In this document: piece by piece, positions 53,209-64,000 of the stretch | Numbering within the stretch: the stretch's first letter is position 1 | Layout: each line of letters begins with the position of its first letter | Source: Phytophthora quininea | Taxonomy: Eukaryota; Oomycota; Peronosporomycetes; Peronosporales; Peronosporaceae | Assembly: GCA_011947345.1 (NCBI GenBank) | Contig: JAAVTG010000095.1 | Span: 62,001-126,000 of the forward strand | Length of the DNA stretch: 64,000 nt | Reading direction: 5' to 3' | Notes under the pieces: generated by a model | Databases searched by the model: none | What the model saw: only the letters and a program-made list of their open reading frames with translations | What the model was told of the DNA's origin: nothing | Program-made: the position numbers and the translations under genes

Positions 53209-54862
53209 TTTTTTTATTAAAATGAGTTTTAACGGATTTATCCTCTAAGCTGCTTTGTCTCGTAGCGTCAGATCTATCGCTGAGGAATCCAAACGGTGTG
53301 TTGCTCTAGAGCAATTGCATTCGTGTCTTTTGGCGGTTCGAAGCCCAATTGACGTGTTATCGACAGTATTGCCGATTCGTCGTAATGGAGTTCAGCTCCA
53401 TGTTGGTAGATGAATTGGCAGTGCATTTTGAAGGAGCACATCATTCCTGGAATGCTTGGAGTTCCGGTTGGGGTCTCCCTGAAGAGAATGTCATTTCGCA
53501 GTCTCCATGTTGCATGGAAGATGATTGCCGTGTGTACTCTCCACAGAAAAGAAGTACCTTATGATTTTCTCGCCAACTTGCTCGCAGGTCTTGTGCTGTG
53601 GGGAAGAGCAGAAGCCGCCAAGTCAATCGAGTTCTAAACGCCCGACGCCAGGGTTTGTACACGTGTTCCCACATCGATGTAAGCGATGTGCACTTGAAGA
53701 AGCAATGCTGTACTGTTTCAATAGCTTGACGCCCAGGACGTACACATTGCTGAATTGTCGGGTTCAGTGATTTCAAGAAGTATAGTCTCGAGCCGACGGT
53801 AATATCCCCACAATACAGTCGTAATATCCCATCATTGGCCACTGGAAGTAGTAGTCCCCGCATTGCTAGTATTTTTTGACAGCGTTTGGTGAACACGTCG
53901 CCGTGGACATCCTAAATCCTCAAATGGATGGTGCTCCAGCGCAGGCGCTTGTTCAGGCAGCTTACCCCAGTCCTTTTCCCGTAGTTTTGGAAAGAATCGT
54001 ACGCTTGGCGTAGTAATCTTGGCACTGCTCACAGATAATCGGAGGTGTGTTTGTTGCATTTGCCGCTTGGATCTCTCCTGGATGAGGTTGAGGTAGAATT
54101 CTTGACATAACTTCTCTCAACTGTCTGTAGAGACGAAAAATATCCGTAAGAACAACTTCAGATCCGAGTATCGGATGAAGCGTTGAACATATTCTGGCGA
54201 AGAACGCGGCCGATGAAGGCCAGTAATGATTTTCATCCAGAAAATCGGCAAAACAGTCCAGCTTTTTCTCCGCAAGTGCACGACATAAGCAGCCAAACTT
54301 GGTAGTACCTGACCCCAATGGCGTCGAAGTTTGTGTTAACTCTCTAGAGTGCCACAGATGGAATTCAGATGACTTATTCCACCATATTGGACTGTACAAT
54401 GCAAATTGCACTTTATTGAGTCTACTGACTTGCAGCGACGATCGTTGTGGCCAATTTATTCTGTCCCAATCACGCAGAGTTCGACGACACCACAGTGGCA
54501 TCACTGTTGCTCTCCAACCCGCTGGTCGAGGTGGATCTTGAAACAAAAGTCACTGGATCGTGGCCTAGCAAATTCCCCATAGCGTAGTTGGATTATATGC
54601 ATCATTGGTCGATACCACACGTTATTATCGCTGTCTGAGTTGGAACTGGTGGTCGCCACAAAATGCTGCAGCTGCTGTAGATGCTGACGGCGAACTACTG
54701 TTGCTACATCAGGGACTCCGATTCCGTCCATTTCTCGCGGTGTCGTCGCTAGTCCTTTTTGTACAATGCTCACGGCCGTTTTTCCGACACTAATGCGATT
54801 GTATAGAACATAGCGGTTTATCATTCCTTGCCATCGCTTTATAAATCGCGTGGGAATTATCA
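53209..54862 (-). mobile_element. Young 5'-truncated LINE with 16-bp target-site duplication
   Basis: 1.65 kb matching 17829-19470 of the long copy at high identity. It encodes the ORF2 C-terminus (N-R-Y-V-L-Y-N-R-I-S-V-G-K-T through the H-C-F-F-K-C motif) in broken frames and ends with a poly(A)-like run on the minus strand (53209-53220). CCCAATTCTCCAAGTA is present at both ends (53193-53208 and 54863-54878). Confidence 0.9.
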
Positions 54863-55059
54863 CCCAATTCTCCAAGTAAACAAGAGGTTATCTCAGCAAT
54901 CGCATATCGCTAGCGAAGCTCTGAGGTTCTTCTAGGAGACAGCAATGGACCTACTACAATCAGCAACGACTTCCTTCCCAGTCATTTGAGTTACACGTCA
55001 AGAATTTGTTGTCAACAAGTTGAAACACACAGGACCTTACACTACGTAAGTGTTGCGTC

Positions 55060-55740
55060 GGAGTCTCTGTGGGTAGAAGCTGTTGTAGGCAATGTTGAGC
55101 ATCCTTACTTTGGCAGTCTTCAAGGCTTAAAACATCCTTCTGAAAAATTCGTTGATCGGAAGGAAATCGCCGTTCTTCACTTGTGTTTGGCGTCTTTAAA
55201 GGCTTGCAATCTTGACCCCTTGGCGCTGTGTCAGGCGTCGAACTTGTGCCTTCAGGGCCCTGACGATTGACGCTGATCCAGTCGATAGAAAGACAACCGT
55301 GGCGACAACAAACCGATCGACGCCAAATAAAGTTGCTCCCAGTTCGAAAGTGAATGCTGGCAAAATACAGTTGGCCTTGAAGCTGGCGTAAACTGCAAGT
55401 TTATAGTGTTTACAAGAACGTTGTGCCCGAAAGCCACGCAAATTTGTCTTTCTACCACGTAGTATTTGCAACTTCTCAGCACCAATCAGAAACTTGTGGT
55501 TAGAGTCCATTGAAACGCAGTTCGTCGAGGAAGACAACGATGACGTCCTCGGCCACCACTTCGAATTATTGCTCGGACACGCTAATAGCGATTGGAGAAG
55601 GGGAGGGGCTGTTTGAACAGCAAAAGCCTTGCTTAGTGCCAACCACTAAAACACCTAGTCGATCATCGATTTGAGCAAGAGTTTTGTATTAAAATGGGCG
55701 AAACGAAGTCCCAGACACAACCTCCTCCGCTCATCTATCC
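55060..55740 (-). pseudogene. Effector-derived relict downstream of E16
   Basis: Inverted copy of the E1 relict. V-V-A-T-V-V-F-L-S-T-G-S-A-S is readable at about 55310-55260. The frame is longer than in the other copies but still has no RXLR/EER. Confidence 0.5.
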
Positions 55741-55742
55741 GA

Positions 55743-56494
55743 CTAGCTTCCTACGCTAACCTTTTTATACAAAGCCTCGTAGCGATAGTAAAAGTTGCGA
55801 TACGTAGGGCTGTTGGGGACCTTGAGCGTGATCCAGACGGTGTTCGGATGAACCTTACCGTTCTTCATCGCCTGTAGCACTTTGTCCATGTACGTCTCAT
55901 CCATAGCCGCCTTGTCAACGATCCTCTTCAGGTTTTCGGGGATGATCTTCAGCTTCGCCTCATCTCTGTTCTTGAGGTTCTTATCAAAGTCTTTCAAGGC
56001 ATTTTTGAACGTATCGGAGATGAATTTATCGTTCATCATCTTCTCGTTGAGCTTGGCTTCTGCTTTGGCCTGTTTGAGCGCCTCCTGAGCCTTTTTCACT
56101 TCCGGGGCGTCTTCTTCAGGCGAAGCGCATTCTTGATGAAGGAAAATAGCCTGGCGATGAGGTTCTTCGACTTCTCGTTGAGCTTGGCTTCTGCTTTGGC
56201 CTGTTTGAGCGCCTCCTGAGCCTTTTTCACTTCAGGTGGTGTCTTCTTCACCCCAAGCGCGTTCTTGATGGACGAAAGCGACAGCCTCTCTTCCTCGTTG
56301 GGGTCGGCTGCTTCGAGGCCGCGTAGGTGTCTTGTCTCAGTGCTTGGCACCGCCTCGAGTGAGCGTGTCAAACGTGGTGATCCCGTTTTCAAGGTGTCGA
56401 TATCTCCAACACTTGCAGCTGAGGCGAGCGGACCGATTGCAAGCATGACAACCGTCGCTACTGCGAAGACGTAGCGGGGTATCGGTAGACCCAT
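55743..56494 (-). pseudogene. RXLR-EER effector E16, near twin of E1 with one-base break
   Basis: From the ATG at 56494: signal peptide, RHLR, N-E-E-E-R and the same internal tandem duplication as E1. At about 56103 a run of four C replaces the five C of E1 and the frame stops after 133 codons. The remaining 118 codons continue in the next frame (V-K-K-A-Q-E-A-L to Y-R-Y-E-A-L-Y-K-K). Near the end a five-A run replaces E1's six, altering the last residues to V-S-V-G-S. Both differences are homopolymer lengths, so an assembly artefact is a real possibility. Confidence 0.75.
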
Positions 56495-57342
56495 GGGGAA
56501 GACGTGGAATTGGCTTGTTGCGGAGAGAGCAAATTTGGAGATGGCAATAAGTTTACTGGACAATGCAGTGGATGTGATCGGCTCGCGGGGTGTACAGTAC
56601 ACTGGAAGAAGCCCCAATCCGATGCACGGAGATCTGATCTGGTCTGACTGGTCTGATGGACTGCAAAGGTTTACAATCTGTTGTCACTCGCCAGCCGCTG
56701 CTTTAATACTACAGTAGAGTCGGTTGGCAGCCCACCGCTCAAGCGCAAACTCGAACTCTCTCTTAGAGACTCTCTAACATCTATGTACGGAAGCCGATAG
56801 CAAACCAGTGGCATAAGTGTGCCTGAAAAGCATTCATTTCTTACGTGATGATGCCGCAGATCCCTTTGAGTAGACATCCAGTTCGGAGAGCTGGAGGGCT
56901 TCAAGTAGGGGACAATGTTTTTGAGATGTGCTCTACACCGTGGCGTATGCCCTTCCAACATGAAATCCAAAGTAAACCCACAACAACGTGGAGATATTCT
57001 AATCTGCTGGCAGCAGTGCTGCACAACGGAGAGGACCAGCTGCAAGGAATTAACTGACATGTAAATGAAGCTCTGTCTTCTGTTATAGGAGCGGCTCCAG
57101 AATCTCACTTCGACTGGAGCCACATGCACAAATCTTACAAATTCTGTAGAGGACAACGACCTCTGAGCGTTCGCTAATTCCGTTGTTTACAATATTTCAG
57201 TGGCTGGTGCTATTTCTTTCATGTTGGAAGCTGAACCGCTAGCTCAGGTGAATTCTCTCCCGAAGTGTAAGTGGCCCCATGTGTTTGCCATGACGTCTGA
57301 TTGGTCATTACGACTTGACCAAAAACGCGTGTCGACGCATGC
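56495..57342. other. Upstream region of E16; no gene seen
   Basis: Contains the reverse complement of the effector Inr-like string (56520-56545) and diverged upstream-block sequence to about 56900. Beyond that nothing is recognised up to the Harbinger remnant. Confidence 0.4.
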
Positions 57343-58726
57343 GTGCGCCGATGCGAGAACATATTAGCCAATCTCCTGCGCCGTCGTGACCATATCTTGG
57401 AAATGGTCCGCGCAAGGAACTTGGGGTGCGACCGCAGCCTCAATGCCCGGCGTCGGCGCATCAGGAAGGCGACTGACGGGCTCATATGTGTTCTGGTGTG
57501 TGTAGCTGCGTCCACGCGCATTCAAGAATTGAAGAAGAGATATCCCGTTGTTCGTGATCGCATTTCGTGGAATGTTCACGCCGGCACGCTTTTGAAGGAG
57601 AACGAATTTGATCAATACTATCGCATGAAATCTTCAAGCTTCAAAGTACTACTTGAGTCCTCGCCCCTATTTGGTCGTTGACTACTATCAGTCTATTCGT
57701 CGCTCGCGTGGGATTCCACCTCTTTCTCCAGCCGGAATGCTGCAGTGCACTCTCTCATGGTTGGGGGAGGCAGCTACCATCACATTCGCGTGATCACCGG
57801 GGTTAGCCGTTCCACGTTTTACCGAGTTGCTTATCGCGTGATGTTCGCGATCAATGACTCAAGAGTGCTGGCGTATTTCCAAAGACATCCGATGATTTAG
57901 CTAAAGCGGCGGCTGGGTTTCAAAGTATTAGCAAGCATGGTGTAATAGCTGGCTGTATTGGAGCAATTGACGGCTGGTTGTGTCCTATTCGAGATCCACG
58001 GCGGGATTAGTGTGGGCGTGTGATTTCTTTTTCTCAGGACATTACCAGAAGTATGGATTGAATGTCCAAGCGTGTGCAGATCATTTATCTCGATTTTCAG
58101 CATTTTCGGTAAAATCGCCCGGTGGAATGAATGATTCGTATGCGTTCAAACGCTGGAAAGTGAGCGAAGTGCTGGCCACCATGAAAGGACCGTACTTTGT
58201 AATTGGAGACAATGCTTATGTGCAAAGTAGAGCTGTGATGACACCGTTCAACAAAGCCCAATTGGATGAAGACTATGACAAGCGTGACAGCTACAACTTT
58301 TTCGTCAATCAGCTTCGAATACGCGTCGAAATGGCGTTTGGATTGCTGGTTAACAAATGGAGAATCCTAAAGCAGCCTCTTCAAGTACGATTACGTCACT
58401 GCCGAGTCGTTATTTCTGCATGTATTCGACTACATAACTTTTGGATTAATCAGCGCTGCTCATTTTCCCATTCATCGCCGCAAAAGGTGTTGACAACAAT
58501 GCAGCGGGAGGTTTGGTCGTGGAATAAGATACGTCACTTAGATTATGAGGATACCGTCGATGATTCTGTGGTTATTCTACACAACGGCACTGCCGTGGAC
58601 TTGATGGATGAAAAAGTACGCACGAATCTGGTCGAGTTTATTGCTAGCAATAAAGGGTGGATGAGTTTGGAGATTAATCTGGTGATGTTTGAGCAAATAA
58701 ACGTACGCAGCTCGAGACAGTCTTAG
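57343..58726 (+). pseudogene. Harbinger (PIF/HARB1-like) transposase
   Basis: The N-terminal piece (57343-57681; F-D-Q-Y-Y-R-M-K-S-S-S-F) is followed by frames with G-V-S-R-S-T-F-Y-R-V (a helix-turn-helix-like segment, about 57795) and G-A-I-D-G-W (first catalytic Asp, about 57965). A frame change leads into the long frame 57980-58726 with G-H-Y-Q-K-Y-G-L-N-V-Q-A, I-G-D-N-A-Y (second Asp) and R-V-E-M-A-F-G-L-L-V-N-K-W (catalytic Glu). This is the DDE_4 nuclease fold of Harbinger elements. There are at least two frame breaks. Terminal repeats were not found by eye. Confidence 0.75.
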
Positions 58727-58935
58727 TGTGCTGCTGTTGCAGCTAGTGGCAGACATTTAGTCGTTCAAGTGGCAGCGATATTATTTGTTTTCTTCGTCTC
58801 CGTAAGCGTTGATGCACGACGCCACTCCAGCGGACAATTGGGCGTGCTCTAGTAACTCTAGCTTAACGCGGCACGTCGCACGTCGAAGCTGCGACAACGG
58901 GTAAATACAGTGCTCGAGAGCGGCAGCATCGTCGA

Positions 58936-59454
58936 GTGCGGCTAGTGCGTCGCCCTCGCAAGGAATTACGTCACACTAGACTTCTGAGCCGTGCCGTCTT
59001 CCGAGTCCGCGAACTGGGGAAATTTCGGTTGCTGTTCATTACCGTCAACACGGCCGATGTGCGCGGAAAGTCCACAGGGATCTACGACGTCGGCGGCAGC
59101 GACTTGAAGCCATGGTCGATGCCAGTTATTAGGAGTACAGGCACAAGCAGCACGATCGGGAGGATGATCAGCGCTGGCAACTCAGCAACCAGTTCCATGA
59201 AGCATAAGCACACATTCGCGTTGTGTTTGCTTGGTCTACTTGTAGCTCGACTCGAACAACCCGAAGGTTATCCAGAACTTCAGGGTGTCTTCTTCTACAT
59301 TATTGTGGTGTGGATGCTGTCCATCGCTTGCTACACCTTTGCCTTCATGCCAAGAGAGAGAGCATTCGCTCTTCGAGAGCGACGCGAGTATCGGGAGACC
59401 AGTACCATCTCGTGCAATCCAGCAAGCAGGTGCCACCAACACACAAAGCCATAG
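58936..59454 (+). CDS. Hypothetical protein with a hydrophobic helix (low support)
   Basis: A 172-codon frame has two hydrophobic stretches (F-A-L-C-L-L-G-L-L-V and V-F-F-Y-I-I-V-V-W-M-L-S-I-A) in its C-terminal half. There is no recognised family and no second copy in the window. It may be a decayed exon. Confidence 0.2.
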   Translation: MRLVRRPRKELRHTRLLSRAVFRVRELGKFRLLFITVNTADVRGKSTGIYDVGGSDLKPWSMPVIRSTGTSSTIGRMISAGNSATSSMKHKHTFALCLLGLLVARLEQPEGYPELQGVFFYIIVVWMLSIACYTFAFMPRERAFALRERREYRETSTISCNPASRCHQHTKP

Positions 59455-60494
59455 CGCGACAGCCGACGCGTATCGGGAGCCAAAGCTGGTTGCAACATCT
59501 CATGTGGTCGTCGTGAGTCCTTGACGACGTCGTCAACAATCGATGGAGAACTTTCGGTGCGCGCTGCGATGGACGACGCAGTAGCTACTAGTACGTATGC
59601 TGTTATCTCCCGGATTGGTGCACCTTCAGATGACAGATGAGCTGTACCAGAGTGCATCCCGGCTGCACAACATCGAACACTTCACTCACAACTACGCCAG
59701 CGATTCTCCAGCACAGCACGCTGATGCCGTTTGCCAGCCGCTATTCCAGTGACTACACCACACTCCCGCGCACAACTCCGTGCTGCGATGCGCAACGTTT
59801 GGTCGGCGGTCACGGTACCTACCTATTTGCAGCTACAAGCACGTATGGCGGAACATGCTGGTGCTGTGTATCGGCCGCTTGCATCCCTTCCTGCCGGACA
59901 AACGTATCAATTGTCGTAGTCGGCCGACGTTTGCTTTGCGTCGAGAAGTGAGCAGCTTACGAAGAGGATGGACGCGAGAAAAATCGCTTCGAGATAGCAC
60001 GTATCTTGCCGTGCTACTGCGGTAAGCGTAGACACAGCAGATTCTGACCCAGTCCATCTTGGCATTGATCTCGACGCTACATCATTTCACGGCAGACATT
60101 TTTGCCCGTAAGGTCTGTTCGAAGTTGCGAGGTTTTGCTTGTTGTTGAATTCGTGCTCAGCCCATATTTTTTAACAATGAACCAGGTGCGTGTTCTGTGA
60201 TCAGCCCAAGTGCCGATCAACAAAGTCCCCTTGAACTGCAAGTGCTTCATTCATTCGTTGTCAGAGGAAGCGTGGTGGAGTGAACAGCCTGGAACGCTGA
60301 AGGCTTGCCCTGGAAGACCACGCACGCGTCGTTCAGACCACAAAACTTTGCGCCTGGCGTCGCCTTCCGCAGGATCTCGGCGTTCTGCGTGATGATGCTG
60401 ACAAGCAGTATGTGCTACATGGACACCACAACAGAACTCCCACACGCCGTGATGACGATTTACGTGGCCTCCTACGTCAGTCGGAAGTGCCGAT

Positions 60495-61350
60495 CTAGCT
60501 GCTACTCGTCCGAACGCGCCTTCGCCAAGGTGACGAACGAGTACGAGAAGACGAAGTGCAGCACGCCAAGTTGGTAATTGACTCGGTCGTCAGCGTACCC
60601 GTCACCGGCCCCAGCAAGTACAAGTCCGAGGTGGTCACGAGGTGGTACAGGATCTGCGCGAGGTAGACGACTTGCTTCCGCATTTCGCATCGGTAGACCC
60701 AGCTCTGCGTCTGCAGCACCAACCGCTTGTGCGACACCACTTGGTACAGACTCACCAAATCCATGAGCAGGATCTGCGTTACCACCAGCTCATTGACCTG
60801 AACGCTACCGGCATAGCGACTGCGGAGCGTGTTGGCGGTGATGAGGGTACAGACGGGGAGTCCACCGCCAAGCCGTTGACCAACTCCCAGTTCGAGTTGA
60901 AGTAGTTGCGCACACACACGACCCCGTACTGCACAGCGGGATATCGTCGGGCGAGTGGAGCATCAGACCGTAGGGCTCCCAGTGCTTGGACACCTCGCAC
61001 GAAGTCTCGATGAAGATATCCGTCGTGTTCACCGCACGCACTCGACAGCCGCCGCAACAACCTCGAAACAGCGGGTGCACGACGCTCTTGGTCACGTACT
61101 TAGTGTTGGTGGCTGGGATCTTTCTCGCCACGACTGGCAGACAACTCGTGAAGATGTAAGGAACCGGCCCATGCATTCGATCACTCATGACGCATTCCAG
61201 ACACAGTTCGTCTGTGTGAGTACGCTGCATTCGTAGCGAAATCTGAGTAACCAAGTGCGCGTGCATCGTGAGCGCCTCACAGAACGAGTCTCCACGCATG
61301 ATGTACGCGATGTACCGGTCCATCTTCTCGTCCCAAGTCCAGCCATTCAC
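60495..61350 (-). pseudogene. Decayed unknown gene, possibly a multi-pass membrane protein
   Basis: From an ATG at 61350 the minus strand is open for about 130 codons (S-K-H-W-E-P-Y-G-L-M-L near the end). It continues in two further frames with hydrophobic segments (V-N-E-L-V-V-T-Q-I-L-L-M; V-Y-L-A-Q-I-L-Y-H-L-V; L-Y-L-L-G-P-V-T-G-T-L) and A-K-A-R-S-D-E near 60510. Continuity of hydrophobic pattern across frame changes suggests a broken membrane-protein gene; no family is identified. 59455-60494 and 61351-61614 show nothing supportable. Confidence 0.35.
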
Positions 61351-61614
61351 AGTGATTGTGACGGAATTGCCGTTAAGGGTACTGCAACCGGTTTTCGCGC
61401 ACCTAAGGGGATTTGTGATATCGTGGCAGAAACTAAGCCAATCGCACCGCGAAGATTACAACATGAAAGGACTGTATATTAGCTATCTCTTGACGTAAGG
61501 ACACCGACAGAGCTTTCGATCTAACGCCGCAACACGAATAGTGAGAAAGCACCTGAAACGAAAGTTTTGAAAAGTGTTTACCAGTTACCGCGCATTTCGT
61601 ATAGTGAAATCAAG

Positions 61615-63160
61615 TCAAAGTGATAGATACCCGAAATTGGTCGCCGATCCTGACAACAACTGCACAAATGACTCCTCGGAAGCTGTGACGCTCCCCTCGA
61701 TTCCATAGGCCATTGGACACGCGTTTCCTGCACCAAATGGACTTGCTGCTGTCCCTGTTGGATCTACTGGGGCTGAAATATCGGTCACCAAAGTCGGTGT
61801 GTCGGGCGGCTGGTGGATATTGGAGTTGCGATCTTGACTGCGATCTGCAGTACTTGAAGCCGATTTTTGCATTCTCCGACTGACGTTTGTGCGTCTCTTC
61901 TTGGGCTTTTGGCGATGATCCTTTGAGAGCTTTTTGACGAGCTCGTCGAGTTCCTTTGCCTTCTTTTTAGCCTCTTTTTCTTCTGCTTTCTGTTGTTCAC
62001 GTGCAAGTCGAGCCATCTTCTTTGCTTCGCGTTCACGCTTACGCTTTGCTTTTGCACGCTCGTTATCTTGCTTGCGCTCTGCAGCTGCCTGTTTTCGCTC
62101 TACTTTTTGACGTAATTCATCCTCTTTCTCGCGAGCTTTGAGTCTAAGTTCAGCAAGACGATCATCACGAGTTAGCAGTCTTTTCATCATCAGGTTGATG
62201 TAGACGCGATCTTTAGCTGGCTTTGGTGAGGACGCCGAGCTCATACGTGTGTGCATGACGTTGTATGACCGGAGCTCTGATAAGACAACGCCATCTCGCT
62301 GAAGCCTTCGAAGATCGCGTTGCTTAAACTTGTCCAGCGGAATGGGATCGTCGACCAATATTCGATAGGTTGCGAGATTTGAAAGCGACTCTGAATTTTC
62401 GGTGGTAATCTGCTTCTTCATCACCTTCTCCACATCCCAGTGCTTGCCCACGAGCTTGCTCGGATGGGTGGTGTCCACGATCGGGTTATTGCTTTGTTTA
62501 CCAACGCGGGGATGTGGTATCTTTGCACGTTAGCTGCTCTTGGGGCTACCGCCCACTCGTTGATGACGTGCCGCCATTGCGACTTAAACGCTCGAAAGTA
62601 ATCACCATCCAAAGGTTGAACGAGGTTGTGGTGTGTGGAGGTAGAGAAAGAACCAAGATGTCATTGGCTTTGAATTTCTCCAGGACTTCTAGAGCGACGT
62701 GGGCGCTGTGGTTGTCGAGAATCAGTAGAATAGGTCATGCTGCAGGTATGCTCTTCACGAAAAAGTCGATCCAGCGGCTGAAAACTTGCACGTCAATGAA
62801 CGCATTCTCCGTACAGATACCCCTGTTGCCGGCAGGAGCATCCACGCCAATCCAATCGCTTCGGAATCGCTTGCCCTTGAATATGAACAGCGGTGGTAGC
62901 ACTGCGCCGGCTGCACTAACCGTCCAAAGCACTGAGGTGTTTCCTCGGTTGGACCCACGTTTTGTGGCTACTGAAGTAGCCTCTTTCCTTGCTAATACTC
63001 GCACAGGTGGCCCTCCTTGTGGATCCATTCCAGTCTCATCGCAGTTGGATATCCTTGTTGCATCAACGGATGAATTTTGTATTAACGTATCTTGATACTA
63101 CAAAGAAGCACCACATGTCGTCCTCGTCAAATGCATCCGCTCTCAAGCGGTCTAAGATGC
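61615..63160 (-). pseudogene. pogo/Fot-type (Tc1-mariner superfamily) transposase
   Basis: Minus strand, several frames. N-C-D-E-T-G-M-D (about 63045, first Asp) leads into S-V-L-W-T-V-S-A-A-G and P-P-L-F-I-F-K-G. Then come I-L-D-N-H-S-A-H (about 62720, second Asp), P-L-D-G-D-Y-F-R-A-F-K (about 62600, third acidic residue) and a C-terminal tail of about 280 codons to 61615. The tail includes a very long Lys/Glu/Ala/Arg-rich probable coiled coil (62150-61900). The N-terminal helix-turn-helix is not identified. Confidence 0.7.
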
Positions 63161-63309
63161 GTGCTTTACGTATGCTCAGACGATCACTGTGCCGAAGGAT
63201 AAAAATAGCGATCCACTTGTCGGACGGACCAAACCAGAGAAGGTGTGTCTTCTACTGTCGCGACAAATATCCAAGATTCTAGCCTTGAACTGGAGACGGG
63301 TAGCAGGAT

Positions 63310-63950
63310 ATCCTCTACCGCATAGATCTAGGATATATACCCTACATGCCAGATGGTGTGGCAGCAAATCCAGACTTTAAGAAGTTGGAGAAACCAGCGC
63401 AAAAGTTTTTGCTTCGACAAGAAACTATACTCAAGATCGCATGAGCGAAGCTCAGGAGCGCATGAAGCATTACTACGACAAGAATAGACATGTGCAGGAC
63501 TTTGAAGTGAACTATATGGTGCTGTTAGACGGAAAGAATATTGACGTCCGTCACAAGGGATATGCCTAGTCGAAGAAGCTCGCTCCAAGTTACATTGGAC
63601 CGTTTCCAGTGTTGAAGAAGATCTCGAAGGATTCCTATGAGTTGGGATTAACGAAGGGATTGAAGATGCACCCGGTGTTTCACACATCACTACTAAAACC
63701 GTACAAGAAGGACACCAATCGTAAGCAGAAGGTGAACAAAGTGGTGTTAGCCGATGGCTCCGAGGAACAACTCGTTGAGGCCGTAATTGGGCATCGCAAG
63801 TACAAGGGGAAATATCAGTACAAGGTCTGGTGGCTTGGCGAATCGAAGTCAGAGTCCACCTGGGAGCCCGTGGAGAATCTAAAGCAGATTCCCGGACTCA
63901 TTGATCTCTATTGGGGAACCAAGAAGAGACCGAAGCCATTTTCGAAATAG
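63310..63950 (+). pseudogene. Ty3/gypsy integrase C-terminus with chromodomain (fragment)
   Basis: Encodes M-S-E-A-Q-E-R-M-K-H-Y-Y-D-K-N-R, V-L-L-D-G-K-N-I-D, an in-frame TAG near 63567, then Y-I-G-P-F-P-V, M-H-P-V-F-H-T-S-L-L-K-P-Y, and a C-terminal chromodomain (Y-Q-Y-K-V-W-W-L-G, E-S-T-W-E-P-V-E-N-L), ending at 63950. This is the 3' end of a second gypsy family. Its LTR, if any, is outside the window. Confidence 0.8.
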
Positions 63951-64000
63951 GCGTCTTCTTGAAGAAAGGTCATGTGACGGAATTGCCGTCAGCGACAACA

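Overview
The window looks like a transposon-rich, gene-poor accessory region of an oomycete genome, most likely a Phytophthora species. The main reason is a family of secreted proteins of about 170-250 residues. Each has a signal peptide, an RXLR-type motif (RHLR, RRLR or RFLR) followed by an acidic stretch ending in EER, and a helical Ala/Lys/Glu-rich C-terminus. This is the architecture of Phytophthora RXLR effectors. The mobile elements (chromodomain Ty3/gypsy, Crypton, MULE with SWIM finger, hAT, Harbinger, pogo, LINEs) and short GT-AG introns fit the same lineage. Species is not determinable by eye.

Layout. 0-2.3 kb: LINE and hAT debris. 2.3-13.2 kb: effector cluster (E1 intact, E2-E4 broken, E5 intact, E6 broken), with LINE, SINE and gypsy fragments, one LINE/SINE pair nested inside E3. 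13.2-19.5 kb: an almost complete LINE with ORF1 and ORF2. 19.5-22.1 kb: a Crypton (tyrosine-recombinase) element. 22.8-25.1 kb: an unknown protein and a SET-domain protein, divergent. 26.4-36.0 kb: a large inverted duplication, each arm carrying an effector (E7, E9), with a Ty3/gypsy chromovirus having 228/229-bp LTRs between the arms. 36.2-38.8 kb: a truncated LINE fused into effector E10. 38.9-42.9 kb: a MULE between about 105-bp direct repeats. 42.9-48 kb: more effectors, including the intact convergent pair E13/E14. 49.7-51.8 kb: an island of ordinary cellular genes (CCHC zinc-knuckle protein, complex I MWFE/NDUFA1 subunit, ubiquitin-like protein). 52.3-56.5 kb: effector fragments, a young LINE insertion with a 16-bp target-site duplication, and E16. 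57-64 kb: Harbinger, pogo and gypsy remnants around a decayed stretch of unknown coding origin.

Reading. Sixteen effector copies plus four relicts show duplication, inversion, N-terminal conservation with C-terminal divergence, tandem internal repeats, TE disruption and frameshifting in one place. Only E1, E5, E13 and E14 are straightforward complete genes; E9 is open but has an internally frameshifted segment. One caution applies to the whole annotation: two conserved housekeeping-type genes (the zinc-knuckle protein and the ubiquitin-like protein) are also broken by single-base frameshifts. Some of the pseudogenes called here may therefore be indel errors in the assembly rather than real decay.
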